Shown here piece after piece: positions 49,867-58,864 of a stretch of DNA of 64,000 nucleotides (the first letter of the stretch is position 1; every line of letters starts with the position of its first letter). The notes under the pieces are model-generated. The model saw nothing but the letters and a program-made list of their open reading frames with translations. It was not told the origin of the DNA and searched no databases. A program made the position numbers and the translations under genes. The stretch comes from CAIQIA01 sp049317465 (lineage in GTDB: Bacteria > Cyanobacteriota > Cyanobacteriia > PCC-6307 > Cyanobiaceae), in NCBI GenBank assembly GCA_049317465.1, contig JBMOIF010000001.1, forward strand, positions 62,001 through 126,000. The letters run 5' to 3'.

Positions 49867-50292
49867 TCAACCGACGGGCAGGGGCAGGGGCCAGCTGCGC
49901 CAGGCTGGCCTGTCGGGGTCATCCCGACGCAGCAGGCGCCAGCTCTGGCCGCGTTCCCCGGGCAGAAGCCACACATCGAAGGGAGTGTCGGCCCGCAGGG
50001 GCTCGCCGGCCAGTCGCCAATCGAAACGACCGCGCAGGTGCCACACCTGGCGGCCCTCAATCATGTCCTGCCGCTGGCTGTCTAGGCGAACCCGTGAGAG
50101 GGAGGGACTCTCGGTCGGTGCAGGCATCGCCAGCACCGCTGACAGCTCCTGACGGGTCAGCTGCACCTGCAGGTCGAGGGCCCGCTCGAGGGTGGAACGC
50201 GGCGGCTGGCTCAGCGGGCCACAGGCCGACAGGAGCAGCGCCAGCAGCAGCGCGGCCAGCAGACGACCGACGGGCGGCAGCGAGGTCAACAT
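49867..50292 (-). CDS. Predicted lipoprotein, function unknown
   Basis: Exported lipoprotein of 141 residues. ATG 50292 starts MLTSLPPVGRLLAALLLALL followed by a lipobox LSAC with the lipidated Cys24. The mature part is a mixed beta-rich domain with RQVWHLRGRFDWRLAGEPL and DVWLLPGERGQSWRLLRRDD, reminiscent of small lipocalin- or LppA-like beta proteins, but no family is assigned. The frame extends upstream antisense to ruvA and is rejected there. LspA encoded at 25460-25924 would process it. Confidence 0.75.
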   Translation of the reverse strand: MLTSLPPVGRLLAALLLALLLSACGPLSQPPRSTLERALDLQVQLTRQELSAVLAMPAPTESPSLSRVRLDSQRQDMIEGRQVWHLRGRFDWRLAGEPLRADTPFDVWLLPGERGQSWRLLRRDDPDRPAWRSWPLPLPVG

Positions 50293-50313
50293 GGTCGGAG
50301 CACCGGGGGCGGC

Positions 50314-50940
50314 ATGATCGGGCGACTGCAGGGTCGGCTGGAGGATTGTTGGCAGGACGGCGGCAGGTGCGGGCTGCTGATCGTGTGTGCCGGGGTCGGC
50401 TACGAGGTGCAGGTGCCCCGTGGCTGGCATGAACGGCTGCAGATCGGGGAATCGACAGCGCCGTTGACCCTGCACGTTCATCACGTCATCCGTGAGGATG
50501 CCAGCCTCCTGTTCGGATTCGAGCGTAAGGACGAGCGGGACCTGTTCCGGATGCTGCTCGGTGTGAGCGGCGTCGGTCCCCAGGTGGCGATGGCCCTGGC
50601 GTCGACCCTGGAGCACGAGCAACTGATCGCGGCGATCGCCGCAGGCGACCTGGGCCGGCTGGGGAAGGCCCCCGGAGTGGGCCGGCGCACGGCAGAGCGA
50701 ATTGTGGTCGACCTGCGCGACAAACTTCCCCAGCGCCACGACGGTGGCGGAGTCGCAGGGCGGCCGGACGGCCAGGCGGAGGGGGAGGTGGAACGCACCC
50801 TGGCGGCTCTGGGTTACAGCGATGACGAGATTCGTCGGGCCCTCAGGCACGCGCGGAGCCTGGAGGGTGAGGAAGACAGCGCCGGGGTGGATGCCATGCT
50901 GCGTCGCTGCCTCGGTTGGCTGGCCCGTGAAGGGGTCTGA
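50314..50940 (+). CDS. ruvA: Holliday junction branch-migration protein RuvA
   Basis: Tetrameric DNA-binding subunit that loads RuvB helicase on Holliday junctions. In 208 residues it has the N-terminal OB-fold MIGRLQGRLEDC, two helix-hairpin-helix motifs (GVSGVGPQVAMALAS and APGVGRRTAERIVVDLRDKL, about 83-140), a linker, and a C-terminal RuvB-binding domain (EVERTLAALGYSDDEIRRAL). The start lies 21 bases from the divergent lipoprotein gene. ruvB is not in the window. Confidence 0.95.
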   Translation: MIGRLQGRLEDCWQDGGRCGLLIVCAGVGYEVQVPRGWHERLQIGESTAPLTLHVHHVIREDASLLFGFERKDERDLFRMLLGVSGVGPQVAMALASTLEHEQLIAAIAAGDLGRLGKAPGVGRRTAERIVVDLRDKLPQRHDGGGVAGRPDGQAEGEVERTLAALGYSDDEIRRALRHARSLEGEEDSAGVDAMLRRCLGWLAREGV

Positions 50941-50949
50941 CCAGCAAGG

Positions 50950-50955
50950 TAAGAT
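50950..50955 (+). promoter_or_regulatory. Possible -10 element upstream of rpsO
   Basis: TAAGAT lies 33 bases before the rpsO ATG in the only intergenic space between ruvA and rpsO, and differs from TATAAT at two positions. The matching -35 position, inside the ruvA 3' end, reads GTGAAG, a weak match. The call is tentative. Confidence 0.3.
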
Positions 50956-50987
50956 GGAGGATTGCACCGACCGGTTTCGATCCGCGC

Positions 50988-51257
50988 ATGCCGCTCACCA
51001 CTGAAAAGAAGCAGGAACTGATCAACGGCCATCAGACCCACGCGACTGACACCGGGTCGGTGGAAGTTCAGGTCGCCATGCTGAGCGAGCGCATCAGCCA
51101 GCTCACCGGCCATATGCAGAAGAACAAGCACGACTACTCGTCGCGGCAGGGGCTGATGAAGATGCTGGGCCGTCGCAAGAGTCTGCTGAGCTATCTCAAG
51201 GTCCAGGACCGGGAGCGCTATCAGACCCTGATCAGCAAGCTCGGCATCCGCGGCTGA
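50988..51257 (+). CDS. rpsO: 30S ribosomal protein S15
   Basis: Primary 16S rRNA-binding protein of the platform and part of intersubunit bridge B4. The 89-residue length is exactly typical. Conserved segments include DTGSVEVQVAMLSERI (about 22-37), LTGHMQKNKHDYSSRQGL (about 41-58) and GRRKSLLSYL. Start is ATG 50988. It lies between ruvA and a PAM68-like gene, which begins eight bases after its stop. Confidence 0.97.
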   Translation: MPLTTEKKQELINGHQTHATDTGSVEVQVAMLSERISQLTGHMQKNKHDYSSRQGLMKMLGRRKSLLSYLKVQDRERYQTLISKLGIRG

Positions 51258-51265
51258 TCTTTGCC

Positions 51266-51664
51266 ATGCCGAGCGGATCCGGTCCCTCCGGCGGTGGCTT
51301 CAGGCCGGCACCCTCCGGCGCTGAGGTGCCGCCCCCCCTGCGTGCGGGCAGCGGCATTCCGGCCGAGGTGTCCAGCCGAATGGTGCGTCGCATCGCCATC
51401 GCCGCCGGCATTCCAACGGCCCTGGGCATGGCGAGCTTCGTGGTCAGCTACCTGCTGGTGACCCGGGGGGTCGAGATACCGCCGGTGGCCACATTGCTGG
51501 TGACCGGACTGCTGTTCCTCCTTGGCCTCGCCGGCCTCAGCTTTGGCCTCTTCTCCTCAAGTTGGGTGGAGACTCCAGGCAGCCTGCTGGGCCTGGAGCA
51601 GATTGGGGTCAACCTCCGGCGGCTGCGCAGCGGTGCAGACGCACCCGGAACCGGGCCTCGGTGA
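51266..51664 (+). CDS. PAM68-like photosystem II assembly membrane protein (DUF3464)
   Basis: Homologue of plant PAM68, which assists early PSII (CP47) assembly at the thylakoid membrane. In 132 residues a Pro/Gly-rich cytosolic N-terminus (about 1-33) leads to IPAEVSSRMVRRIAIAAGIPTALGM (about 31-55) and two membrane helices (about 44-66 and 73-95). The motif FGLFSSSWVETPGSLLGLEQ follows. Starts eight bases after rpsO. Its last 56 bases overlap convergent dnaE. Confidence 0.85.
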   Translation: MPSGSGPSGGGFRPAPSGAEVPPPLRAGSGIPAEVSSRMVRRIAIAAGIPTALGMASFVVSYLLVTRGVEIPPVATLLVTGLLFLLGLAGLSFGLFSSSWVETPGSLLGLEQIGVNLRRLRSGADAPGTGPR

Positions 51665-54600
51665 GGCTGGCCGCTGCCGCGGCGGCATCGGCCACACAGA
51701 ACTGATGGCCGAGACGCACCAGGCAACGGCGATCGGCTTCCATGACTTCAGCCACCACCGGAACCCGCACTCCCAGTTGATCGTCGGCCGGGCGATGGCG
51801 CTGGAGGCAGTCCCGCAGACGATGCTGCACGGTGACATCGCCCGCCTGGCTGGATTCCAGCTCCACCAGCACCACCTGCAGCTCGTCGATCAGGGCCACG
51901 TCATCCACGATCAGCTGCACCCGCTCATCCCGGCGGTCGACCTGCGCCCAGAGAAGCAATCGGGCGTCGACCGCCAGATGGTCGCTGAGGCGGGCATAGG
52001 TCTTGGGAAAGACCACGGCCTCGGCACTGCCGGTCAGATCCTCCACCTGCAGCACGGCCATGCGGTCGCCCTTGCGGGTGGTCACCAGCCGTAGCTCAGG
52101 GACCATCACCAGCAGGGACACCCGCGACCGGTCGGCCTGTTCCTCCAGGGAGGCCAGGCCGATGGGGGCCAGCAGGCGGCGGGTGCGGGCCAGCTGCTGC
52201 AGGGGATGGTCCGAAAGGTAGAAACCCAACAGTTCTTTCTCGAGGCGCAGCTTTTCGGTGGGGTCGTAATCGGCCACGGTCGGTGCCTGGGGGGCTGTCT
52301 CGAGGGGATCGGCAGTGCCGCCGCTGCTGCCAGCCACGATGTCGAAGAGGTTCCCCTGGCCGCTGATGCGATCCCTCGCGCGCGAGGCGGCCCAGTCAAG
52401 CTGCAGATCAAGGTCAGCCACCAGCTGGGCCCGGTTGCCGCTGGGATGGAGGGAATCGAGGGCACCACAGTGAATCAGAGATTCCATGGCCCGACGGTTG
52501 GCCAGTGATGAACTGGCCAGACGGTCGCAGAGGTCGGCGAGGGAACGGAACGGACCTTCCTTGCGGCGGTTGTCGAGCAGCGCATGGATGGCCCCTTCGC
52601 CCAGATTGCGCACAGCAGAGAGCCCGAAGAGGATGCGCCGTCCTTCCGGAGTGAAATCAATGCCTGAGCGGTTGACGTCAGGGGCCAGCACCTCAATGCC
52701 CATGGCCTGACAGTTGGCGATGTAACGCTGCACCTTCTCGGTGACCCCGGCATTGACCGTGAGCAGGGCCGCCATGTAAGCGACCGGATAATGGGCCTTC
52801 AGGTAGGCGGTCTGATAGGTCACGGCCCCATAGGCCGTCGAATGGCTCTTGTTGAAGCAGTATTCGGCGAACAGCACCATCTGATCGAAGAGGGCGTCAG
52901 CCACACCGGCATCAACGCCGCGAGTGGTGGCTCCGTTGACGAAAACATCGCGATGCTTCTGCATCTCGGACACCTTCTTCTTGCCCATGGCACGACGCAA
53001 CAGGTCTGCTTCTCCTAGGGAATACCCCGCGAGGTCCTGGGCAATTTTCATGATCTGCTCCTGATAGACCATGATTCCGTAGGTTTCGCTCAGGATCGGC
53101 TCCAGCAGTTCGTGGGCCACATCGATGGCCTCTCGACCGTGCTTGCGATTGATGAACTTTGGAATCAGGCCGGCATCCAGCGGACCGGGACGGTACAGGG
53201 CCAGAATCGACGAAATATCCTCCAGGCTGGAGGGGCGCAGGTCCCGGACAATCTGGCGCATGCCGCTCGATTCGAGCTGAAAGATTCCCTCCAGGTCACC
53301 ACGGGCCAGCAGGGCGAAGGTCTCGGGGTCATCAAGGGGAAGCCGGTCGGGATCAGGACGCTCTCCAACTTCGAGGCTGACGAGATCAAGGGTCTTGTCA
53401 ATCATCGTCAGGTTCTTGAGACCCAGAAAATCCATCTTCAGCAGTCCCATGGCTTCAACGTCTTCCATGAAGTACTGCGTGATCACCTGGCCATCGTTGT
53501 TGCGTTGCAGAGGAACCAGTTCATCCAGGGGCCGTGCGCTGATCACGACGCCGGCGGCGTGGACACCGAACGTCTTGTTGGTCCCCTCGATGCGCCGTGC
53601 CAGATCGACCCAATGACGCACTGCAGGGTCAGATTCGTAACGCTGACGAAACTCAGGCTCAGGACTCCCCTCGGAAATCATCTCATCCAGCCGCGCCGGT
53701 TTTCCCCGCACAACAGGAATCAGTTTGGCCAGTCGGTCTGCATCTCCATAGGGAATGTCAAGGACACGGGCAACATCCTTGAGCACCGCCTTCGACGTCA
53801 TGCGGTTGAAAGTGATGATCTGAGCCACACGCTCTTCGCCGTAACGACGCGTGACGTAATCGATCACTTCGCCGCGACGTTCGATGCAGAAGTCGGTGTC
53901 GATATCAGGCATCGAGCGTCGCTCAGGGTTGAGGAACCGTTCAAACAGCAGCCCATGACGCACCGGATCAATGTTGGTGATGCCGAGGGCATAGGCGACC
54001 AGGGATCCGGCGGCAGAGCCCCTACCGGGACCGACGGGGATGCCCTGTTCGCGGGCGAAACGGATGTAATCCCAGACGACCAGAAAGTAAGTGGGGAAGC
54101 CCATCTGCTCCATGACACCGAGTTCATAGTGCAGCCGCTCGGCATAGAGCGGCTCAATGACATCCCCGTCGGACAGTTCAAGCCGTTGCCTCAGCCCCTG
54201 TTCACTGACCTGGGTGAGATGGCTGATGGGAGTCTGCCCCTCCGGCAGAGGGAAGTCAGGCAACTGCTGATGTCCGAGAATGTCATAGTCCTCGACGGCA
54301 TCAGCCACTCGCAGGGTGTTGTCGAGGGCCTCCTCAATGACCTCGGGGTCAAGGTGATCAACAAACAGCCGCGCCATCTCCTCGCGGCTCTTGATGTATT
54401 CGGTGCCGGTGTAGCGCAGTCGCTTCTCATCGGTGATCAGCTTGCCCGTGAGAACGCAGAGCAGCGCATCGTGGGCCTCCACGTCGTTCTTGCTGAGGTA
54501 ATGGGCATCGTTTGTGGCGATCAGGGGTATGCCCAGCTCCCGCGACAACTGCACAAGACCGACGTTGACGACCCGGTCCTCCCGGGACCCGTGATCCTGC

Positions 54601-55130
54601 AGCTCAAGGTAGAAGTGCTCTCCAAACACCTCCTGGTACCAGAGAGCCACCTGACGGGCCACATCGGGGCGGTCGCGCAGGAGGGCCTGGGGAATCTCGC
54701 CCCCCAGGCAGGCCGTCGAGATTGTCAGGCCCTCACTGTGGGCCCTGAGGGTCTCCTTGTCGATGCAGGCTCTGGCAAAGATCCCCTTGCCCCGCATTCC
54801 CTGCAGGTGGCTGATGCTGGTCAGCTTGACCAGGTTGCGGTAACCGGCCTGGTTGCGCGCCAGCACCACCAGGTGGTAGCGGCGTTCCTTCTTTTGCTGG
54901 GGATCGCTGAGCCGGCCGTTGATGACATACATCTCGTTGCCGATGATCGGCTTGATGCCTGCCTTGCCGCAGAGCTTGAGCAGTTCGATGGCGCCATACA
55001 TGACGCCGTGGTCCGTGAGGGCGAGGGCCGGCATGCCCAGGTCAACGGCCCGCTGCACCATCTGCGGCAGCTGCGAGGCACCATCCAGGAGGCTGTAGTC
55101 GCTGTGGTTGTGGAGGGGAACGAAACTCAC
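51609..55130 (-). CDS. dnaE: DNA polymerase III alpha subunit, unsplit
   Basis: Replicative polymerase. From GTG 55130 (VSFVPLHNHSDYSLLDGASQ) it has 1173 residues, the normal bacterial length. An N-terminal PHP domain (HNHSDYS) is followed by the polymerase palm with catalytic aspartates in PDIDTDF (near 405-411), then fingers, the helix-hairpin-helix tandem and a C-terminal OB-fold. Many cyanobacteria split DnaE with a trans-splicing intein, but this gene is continuous and no intein blocks are seen. The frame extends 45 bases upstream but GTG 55130 fits homologues. Overlaps the PAM68-like gene by 56 bases. Confidence 0.96.
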   Translation of the reverse strand: MSFVPLHNHSDYSLLDGASQLPQMVQRAVDLGMPALALTDHGVMYGAIELLKLCGKAGIKPIIGNEMYVINGRLSDPQQKKERRYHLVVLARNQAGYRNLVKLTSISHLQGMRGKGIFARACIDKETLRAHSEGLTISTACLGGEIPQALLRDRPDVARQVALWYQEVFGEHFYLELQDHGSREDRVVNVGLVQLSRELGIPLIATNDAHYLSKNDVEAHDALLCVLTGKLITDEKRLRYTGTEYIKSREEMARLFVDHLDPEVIEEALDNTLRVADAVEDYDILGHQQLPDFPLPEGQTPISHLTQVSEQGLRQRLELSDGDVIEPLYAERLHYELGVMEQMGFPTYFLVVWDYIRFAREQGIPVGPGRGSAAGSLVAYALGITNIDPVRHGLLFERFLNPERRSMPDIDTDFCIERRGEVIDYVTRRYGEERVAQIITFNRMTSKAVLKDVARVLDIPYGDADRLAKLIPVVRGKPARLDEMISEGSPEPEFRQRYESDPAVRHWVDLARRIEGTNKTFGVHAAGVVISARPLDELVPLQRNNDGQVITQYFMEDVEAMGLLKMDFLGLKNLTMIDKTLDLVSLEVGERPDPDRLPLDDPETFALLARGDLEGIFQLESSGMRQIVRDLRPSSLEDISSILALYRPGPLDAGLIPKFINRKHGREAIDVAHELLEPILSETYGIMVYQEQIMKIAQDLAGYSLGEADLLRRAMGKKKVSEMQKHRDVFVNGATTRGVDAGVADALFDQMVLFAEYCFNKSHSTAYGAVTYQTAYLKAHYPVAYMAALLTVNAGVTEKVQRYIANCQAMGIEVLAPDVNRSGIDFTPEGRRILFGLSAVRNLGEGAIHALLDNRRKEGPFRSLADLCDRLASSSLANRRAMESLIHCGALDSLHPSGNRAQLVADLDLQLDWAASRARDRISGQGNLFDIVAGSSGGTADPLETAPQAPTVADYDPTEKLRLEKELLGFYLSDHPLQQLARTRRLLAPIGLASLEEQADRSRVSLLVMVPELRLVTTRKGDRMAVLQVEDLTGSAEAVVFPKTYARLSDHLAVDARLLLWAQVDRRDERVQLIVDDVALIDELQVVLVELESSQAGDVTVQHRLRDCLQRHRPADDQLGVRVPVVAEVMEADRRCLVRLGHQFCVADAAAAAASLTEARFRVRLHRCAAAGG

Positions 55131-55211
55131 GGAGCGATGCAGCGCAGCAGGCCTCGGCGGCCGAGACACCAACACTAGCGGGGGCCGCCAGGCCCACCAC
55201 CAGGGGTAGGG

Positions 55212-56672
55212 TCAGACCGCCAGCGGGGCCATGGGCCGTTGTTCCATCACGCCGGCGGTGCACTCGTACCGGTGGGCGACCTGGAGCAGCCGCTGCTCCG
55301 CCAGCACCGGGGCCATCAGCTGCAGACCGATGGGCAACCCCTGGCTGTCGAAGCCACAGGGAACGCTGATGGCCGGTAGACCCGCCAGGTTGGCAGGGAT
55401 GGTGAGCAGGTCTGCCAGGTACAGGGCCAGAGGATCATCGGTGTGGTCGCCGGCCCGGAAGGCGGTGGTGGGAGCGGTGGGGGTGAGCAGCAGGTCGACA
55501 CCCGCGAATGCCTGATCAAAGTCCTGGCGGATCAGCGTGCGCACCTGCAGAGCCTTGCGATAGAAGGCATCGACGTAGCCGGCGGAGAGGGCATAGGTGC
55601 CGATGAGAATCCGCCGTTGCACCTCGGCGCCGAACCCCGAGGCCCTTGTGAGAGCCGTCATGGTGCCGAGGCTGTCGCCACCCGGTTGCCGCAGACCGTA
55701 TTTGACGCCGTCGTAGCGGGCCAGGTTGGCGGAGGCTTCGGAGGGGGCGATCACGTAGTAGGTGGCGATGCCCGCCTGGAAGCGGGGGCAGCTCACGTCC
55801 ACAAGTTCACAGCCCAGGCTCTGCAGGTGGTCCGCCGCGCGGCGAACGGCTGCCTCCACCTCCGGATCGAGACCCTCGGCAAAGGCCTCCCGCAGCAGGC
55901 CGATGCGCACGCCGCGCAGATCCTCCTGCTGGAGGGCCGCCAGATAGTCCGGAACCGGCACGTCAAGGCTGGTGGCGTCGAGGGGGTCGTGGCCGGCGAT
56001 CACCTGCAGCACGGCCGCTGCATCGGCCACACTGCGGGCGAATGGCCCCACCTGGTCGAGGGAACTGGCGAAGGCCACCAGGCCCCAGCGGCTCACCCGT
56101 CCATAGGTGGGCTTGAGGCCCACCACACCGCAGAAACTGGCGGGCTGGCGGATCGAACCGCCGGTATCGGATCCGAGGGCGACGTCGCACTGGCCAGCGG
56201 CCACTGCGGCCGCACTGCCGCCCGAGCTTCCCCCCGGCACCCGCGTCGGGTCCCAGGGGTTGGCCGTGGGACCAAAAGCTGAGGTCTCGGTGGTGCTGCC
56301 CATGGCGAACTCATCGAGGTTCGTCTTGCCGAGAAGAACGGCACCGGCTTCCCACAGCCTGCGGGTGGCGGTTGCTTCGTAGGGGGGAACGAAGCTCTCA
56401 AGCATGCGGCTGGCGCAGGTGGTCCGCACACCGTTGGTGCAGAGGTTGTCCTTGACGGCGACACCGACGCCTGTGAGGGGGGCGAGGGCCCCGCCCTTCG
56501 ACAGCAGGTCATCCAGCCGCCGGGCCTCCTGTCGGGCCCGTTCGGGCGTGGGGCTCACGAAGGCGTGCAGGCTGGGCTCGGTCTGCTCCAGCCTCTGCAG
56601 GAGTCCATCAATGTGCTGTCCGACCGTGGTCGATCCCTCGCGCAGGGACGCGATCCAGTCGCTGATCGCCAT
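55212..56672 (-). CDS. gatA: Aspartyl/glutamyl-tRNA amidotransferase subunit A
   Basis: Amidase subunit of GatCAB, converting misacylated Glu-tRNA-Gln and Asp-tRNA-Asn to the amides. From ATG 56672 it has 486 residues. The Ser-cisSer-Lys catalytic triad is complete: Lys74 (GVAVKDNL), Ser149 (PGGSSGGSAAAVAAG) and Ser173 (GSDTGGSIRQPASFCG), at the same spacing as in Staphylococcus GatA. A TTG four codons upstream is less likely. gatB and gatC are not adjacent. It is 81 bases upstream of dnaE. Confidence 0.96.
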   Translation of the reverse strand: MAISDWIASLREGSTTVGQHIDGLLQRLEQTEPSLHAFVSPTPERARQEARRLDDLLSKGGALAPLTGVGVAVKDNLCTNGVRTTCASRMLESFVPPYEATATRRLWEAGAVLLGKTNLDEFAMGSTTETSAFGPTANPWDPTRVPGGSSGGSAAAVAAGQCDVALGSDTGGSIRQPASFCGVVGLKPTYGRVSRWGLVAFASSLDQVGPFARSVADAAAVLQVIAGHDPLDATSLDVPVPDYLAALQQEDLRGVRIGLLREAFAEGLDPEVEAAVRRAADHLQSLGCELVDVSCPRFQAGIATYYVIAPSEASANLARYDGVKYGLRQPGGDSLGTMTALTRASGFGAEVQRRILIGTYALSAGYVDAFYRKALQVRTLIRQDFDQAFAGVDLLLTPTAPTTAFRAGDHTDDPLALYLADLLTIPANLAGLPAISVPCGFDSQGLPIGLQLMAPVLAEQRLLQVAHRYECTAGVMEQRPMAPLAV

Positions 56673-56723
56673 CGTGGATTCCAACGGATCGAGCGACGCT
56701 ATCAGCGCCCCGACGCAGGGGCT

Positions 56724-57059
56724 CTAGCTCGCCGGTGTGCTGTGTTCGATCGTCAGCGGTTCGCGGCGACGGGTGCGGAGCAGACGGTGTTCCAGCACGG
56801 CCGGTCCCTCCTCCCGCAGATCGGCAAGGATGGAGGGCAGGCTGGCCTCAAGGCTGGAGCGGCGCACATAGGGGCCGAACCAGTAGGTCACGTCGGGCTG
56901 ACGGGTGTCGACCCTGGCCCACCAGGCCACCCCCAGCAGATTGGCAACATCGCGGAAGGGCTGCTGGAGAGGGGCCATGAAGGCAGCGGCTGGCTTGCCG
57001 CCATTGTGCATTGCGAGACCGGCGATGGGCGTGTCAGAACCGAATGTCCATGTCTTCAT
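56724..57059 (-). CDS. DUF1816-containing small protein
   Basis: Cyanobacterial protein of unknown function. From ATG 57059 it has 111 residues. The DUF1816-type core is LLGVAWWARVDTRQPDVTYWFGPYVRR (about 40-66) followed by SLPSILADLREEGPAVLEHR, the pattern YxFGPF...DLxxEGA seen in that family. Some members resemble phycobilisome linker pieces, so a link to light harvesting is possible but unproven. It overlaps the end of rlmB by 26 bases and precedes gatA. Confidence 0.75.
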   Translation of the reverse strand: MKTWTFGSDTPIAGLAMHNGGKPAAAFMAPLQQPFRDVANLLGVAWWARVDTRQPDVTYWFGPYVRRSSLEASLPSILADLREEGPAVLEHRLLRTRRREPLTIEHSTPAS

Positions 57060-58428
57060 CTGCCGATGGAGCCGTCCCGTCCGCCGGCTCGGCCTCGGGC
57101 TGGGGACGTCGGTCCAGTCGGACAAGGGCTGGGGCGGGATCCTGACCACGGATCGAGGCCATCCAGCCGCGACGGGCGATCTCGTAGAGCAGCAGGGCCG
57201 TGGCCACCGACGCGTTCAGGCTGGGGGTGACCCCCCGCAGGGGAATGCGCACCAGCTGGTCGCAATGGCGGCGCGTGAGCAGGGACAGGCCGGCCCCCTC
57301 CGAGCCGGTGACAACCACCAGGGGGCCCTGAAGGTCCACCTCCCCGAGTGAGACAGTCCCCTCCTCCGCCAGCCCGACCACCCGGAAACCTTCCTCCCGC
57401 AGGTTCTCGAGGGCCCGATTGAGATTCACGACCCGTGCAACCGGCAGGTGCTCCAGCGCTCCGGCCGCCACCTTGGCCACAGCACCGGTGAGACCGGCGG
57501 AGCGTCGCTGGGGCAACACGAGACCGTGGGCCCCGAGGGCCTCGGCGCTGCGGACGATGGCTCCGACGTTCTGGGGGTCGGTGACCCCGTCGAGAGCCAC
57601 CAGCAGCGGAGCCTCGCCGAGCTGGCGACAGCCGGCCAGAAGGCTCTCCAGATCAAGGGTCTCGGCGGCAGCGGTCTGCAGCACGATGCCCTGGTGCACG
57701 GCACCGCCACAGAGCTGTGCCAGGCGCGCCCAGGTCACCTCCTCCACCAGCACGCCCCCGGCCTTGGCCTCGCGCAGCAGTTGCAGGAACCGACTGCTGC
57801 AGCGCATCTCGGGTGTGCACCAGATGCGGTGAATCGGCCTGCCGCTCTCCAGGGCCGCAAGGGCGGCATGGCGACCCCAGACGAGATCGTCGGCCACGGC
57901 GGGTCCATGCTGTTCGGCCTCCCCCACCGCCGCGGTCCCGGGGGGGAGGGGGTCCGGCCGTGAACGGTCAGGACCGCGGAACACCGGACGGCCGCGCCGA
58001 TCCCCAGGCAGCGGCCGGGACGGCCTTGGGAAACGGTCGCCGCGGTCGAAACGGTCAAAGCGTTCGCGACGGGCAGGCCGTTCACCCCGATCCGCGGACT
58101 CGCCGCGGTCGCTGCGCTCAAAGCGATCCATCCGTTCGAACCGCTGGGGGCGATCGAACCGCTGGGGGCGCTCCGGCCGGTTGAAGCTTGCCGGGCGGCC
58201 CATCCGCTCGCCACCCTGGGGCCGGCCGTAACGGTCGTCACGGCTGAAACGGTCGTCACGGTCACTGCGCTCGGCGCGGAAAGGACGCTCCGGCCGCTCG
58301 CCCCCCTCGGGACGGTCGCGGCGGTCGAAGCGTCGAGGAGGGGCCGGTGGGCGCCCACCGCTGCCTCGGGGTCGACCACCACGGGGGCCACCGGGGCTGC
58401 GGGGGGTTCGGTCGGGACGGAATGCCAT
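57034..58428 (-). CDS. rlmB: 23S rRNA 2'-O-methyltransferase (TrmH/RlmB family) with long Arg-rich N-terminus
   Basis: SPOUT methyltransferase, probably modifying G2251 of 23S rRNA. The C-terminal about 285 residues are the conserved enzyme: a substrate-binding domain (DLVWGRHAALAAL), then NVGAIVRSAEA, VVVTGSEGAGLS and IPLRGVTPSLNASVATALL, which form the knotted SAM site. The first about 175 residues are low-complexity, rich in Arg, Asp, Phe, Gly and Pro, with repeated RFDR/RFER units, and are predicted disordered. This tail is far longer than in E. coli RlmB. Start is ATG 58428. Confidence 0.9.
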   Translation of the reverse strand: MAFRPDRTPRSPGGPRGGRPRGSGGRPPAPPRRFDRRDRPEGGERPERPFRAERSDRDDRFSRDDRYGRPQGGERMGRPASFNRPERPQRFDRPQRFERMDRFERSDRGESADRGERPARRERFDRFDRGDRFPRPSRPLPGDRRGRPVFRGPDRSRPDPLPPGTAAVGEAEQHGPAVADDLVWGRHAALAALESGRPIHRIWCTPEMRCSSRFLQLLREAKAGGVLVEEVTWARLAQLCGGAVHQGIVLQTAAAETLDLESLLAGCRQLGEAPLLVALDGVTDPQNVGAIVRSAEALGAHGLVLPQRRSAGLTGAVAKVAAGALEHLPVARVVNLNRALENLREEGFRVVGLAEEGTVSLGEVDLQGPLVVVTGSEGAGLSLLTRRHCDQLVRIPLRGVTPSLNASVATALLLYEIARRGWMASIRGQDPAPALVRLDRRPQPEAEPADGTAPSADEDMDIRF

Positions 58429-58462
58429 GGTCGTGACGACAGCAGGGAACCAGGCTCGTCCG

Positions 58463-58864
58463 TCAGAGGGGACTGTCCGGCCTGTCGGCGGCGTTCGCCG
58501 GATCGAGACAGCGCAGCAGCTCGCTCAGGCGCTCCGGATCGTGCAGGTGGAGCCAGCCCACCATTGTCTCAAATCCCGAGGCCCGACCATAGATCGCTGG
58601 ATCGAGGTGCCTGGGACGACGACCGGCTGCATTGCGACCCCGCCGGACCCACTCCCGTTCCTCATCCCGCAGCAGAGGTTCGAGCCGCTCAAGGGCCAGG
58701 CTCTGGGCCTCGGCCCGGACGCGGGAGACACCGGCGGCATGGAGCAGCCGCGGGCTGGCGGCCCTTCGCACCAGCGCCTGACGCTGATGCAGCTCCCAGA
58801 CAGCATCCCCGAGCCAGGCCAGCTGGGCCGGGCCCGGGCAGGGCTCAGGCGGCGCTGACGGCAC
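58463..58864 (-). CDS. mrnC: Mini-ribonuclease III
   Basis: Mini-RNase III removes flanks of 23S rRNA precursor as a homodimer of RNase III catalytic domains without a dsRNA-binding domain. From GTG 58864 it has 133 residues. Family motifs are LAWLGDAVWELHQR (catalytic Asp), WVRRGRNAAG and GFETMVGWLHL (catalytic Glu). It overlaps the STAS gene by 20 bases and precedes rlmB by 34, so two 23S maturation genes are together. The frame is open to 58993, but that would run through the STAS gene. Confidence 0.85.
   Translation of the reverse strand: MPSAPPEPCPGPAQLAWLGDAVWELHQRQALVRRAASPRLLHAAGVSRVRAEAQSLALERLEPLLRDEEREWVRRGRNAAGRRPRHLDPAIYGRASGFETMVGWLHLHDPERLSELLRCLDPANAADRPDSPL

Noticed and set aside
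2230..50639. HIP1 octamers (GCGATCGC) at 2230, 8483, 21934, 28362 and 50632
   Set aside because: Five copies found by eye in 64 kb of G+C-rich DNA are only slightly above chance and most lie in coding sequence. No local function is indicated.
53112..55178. 688-residue open frame on the + strand, opposite dnaE
   Set aside because: Shadow of dnaE, with no protein-like features.
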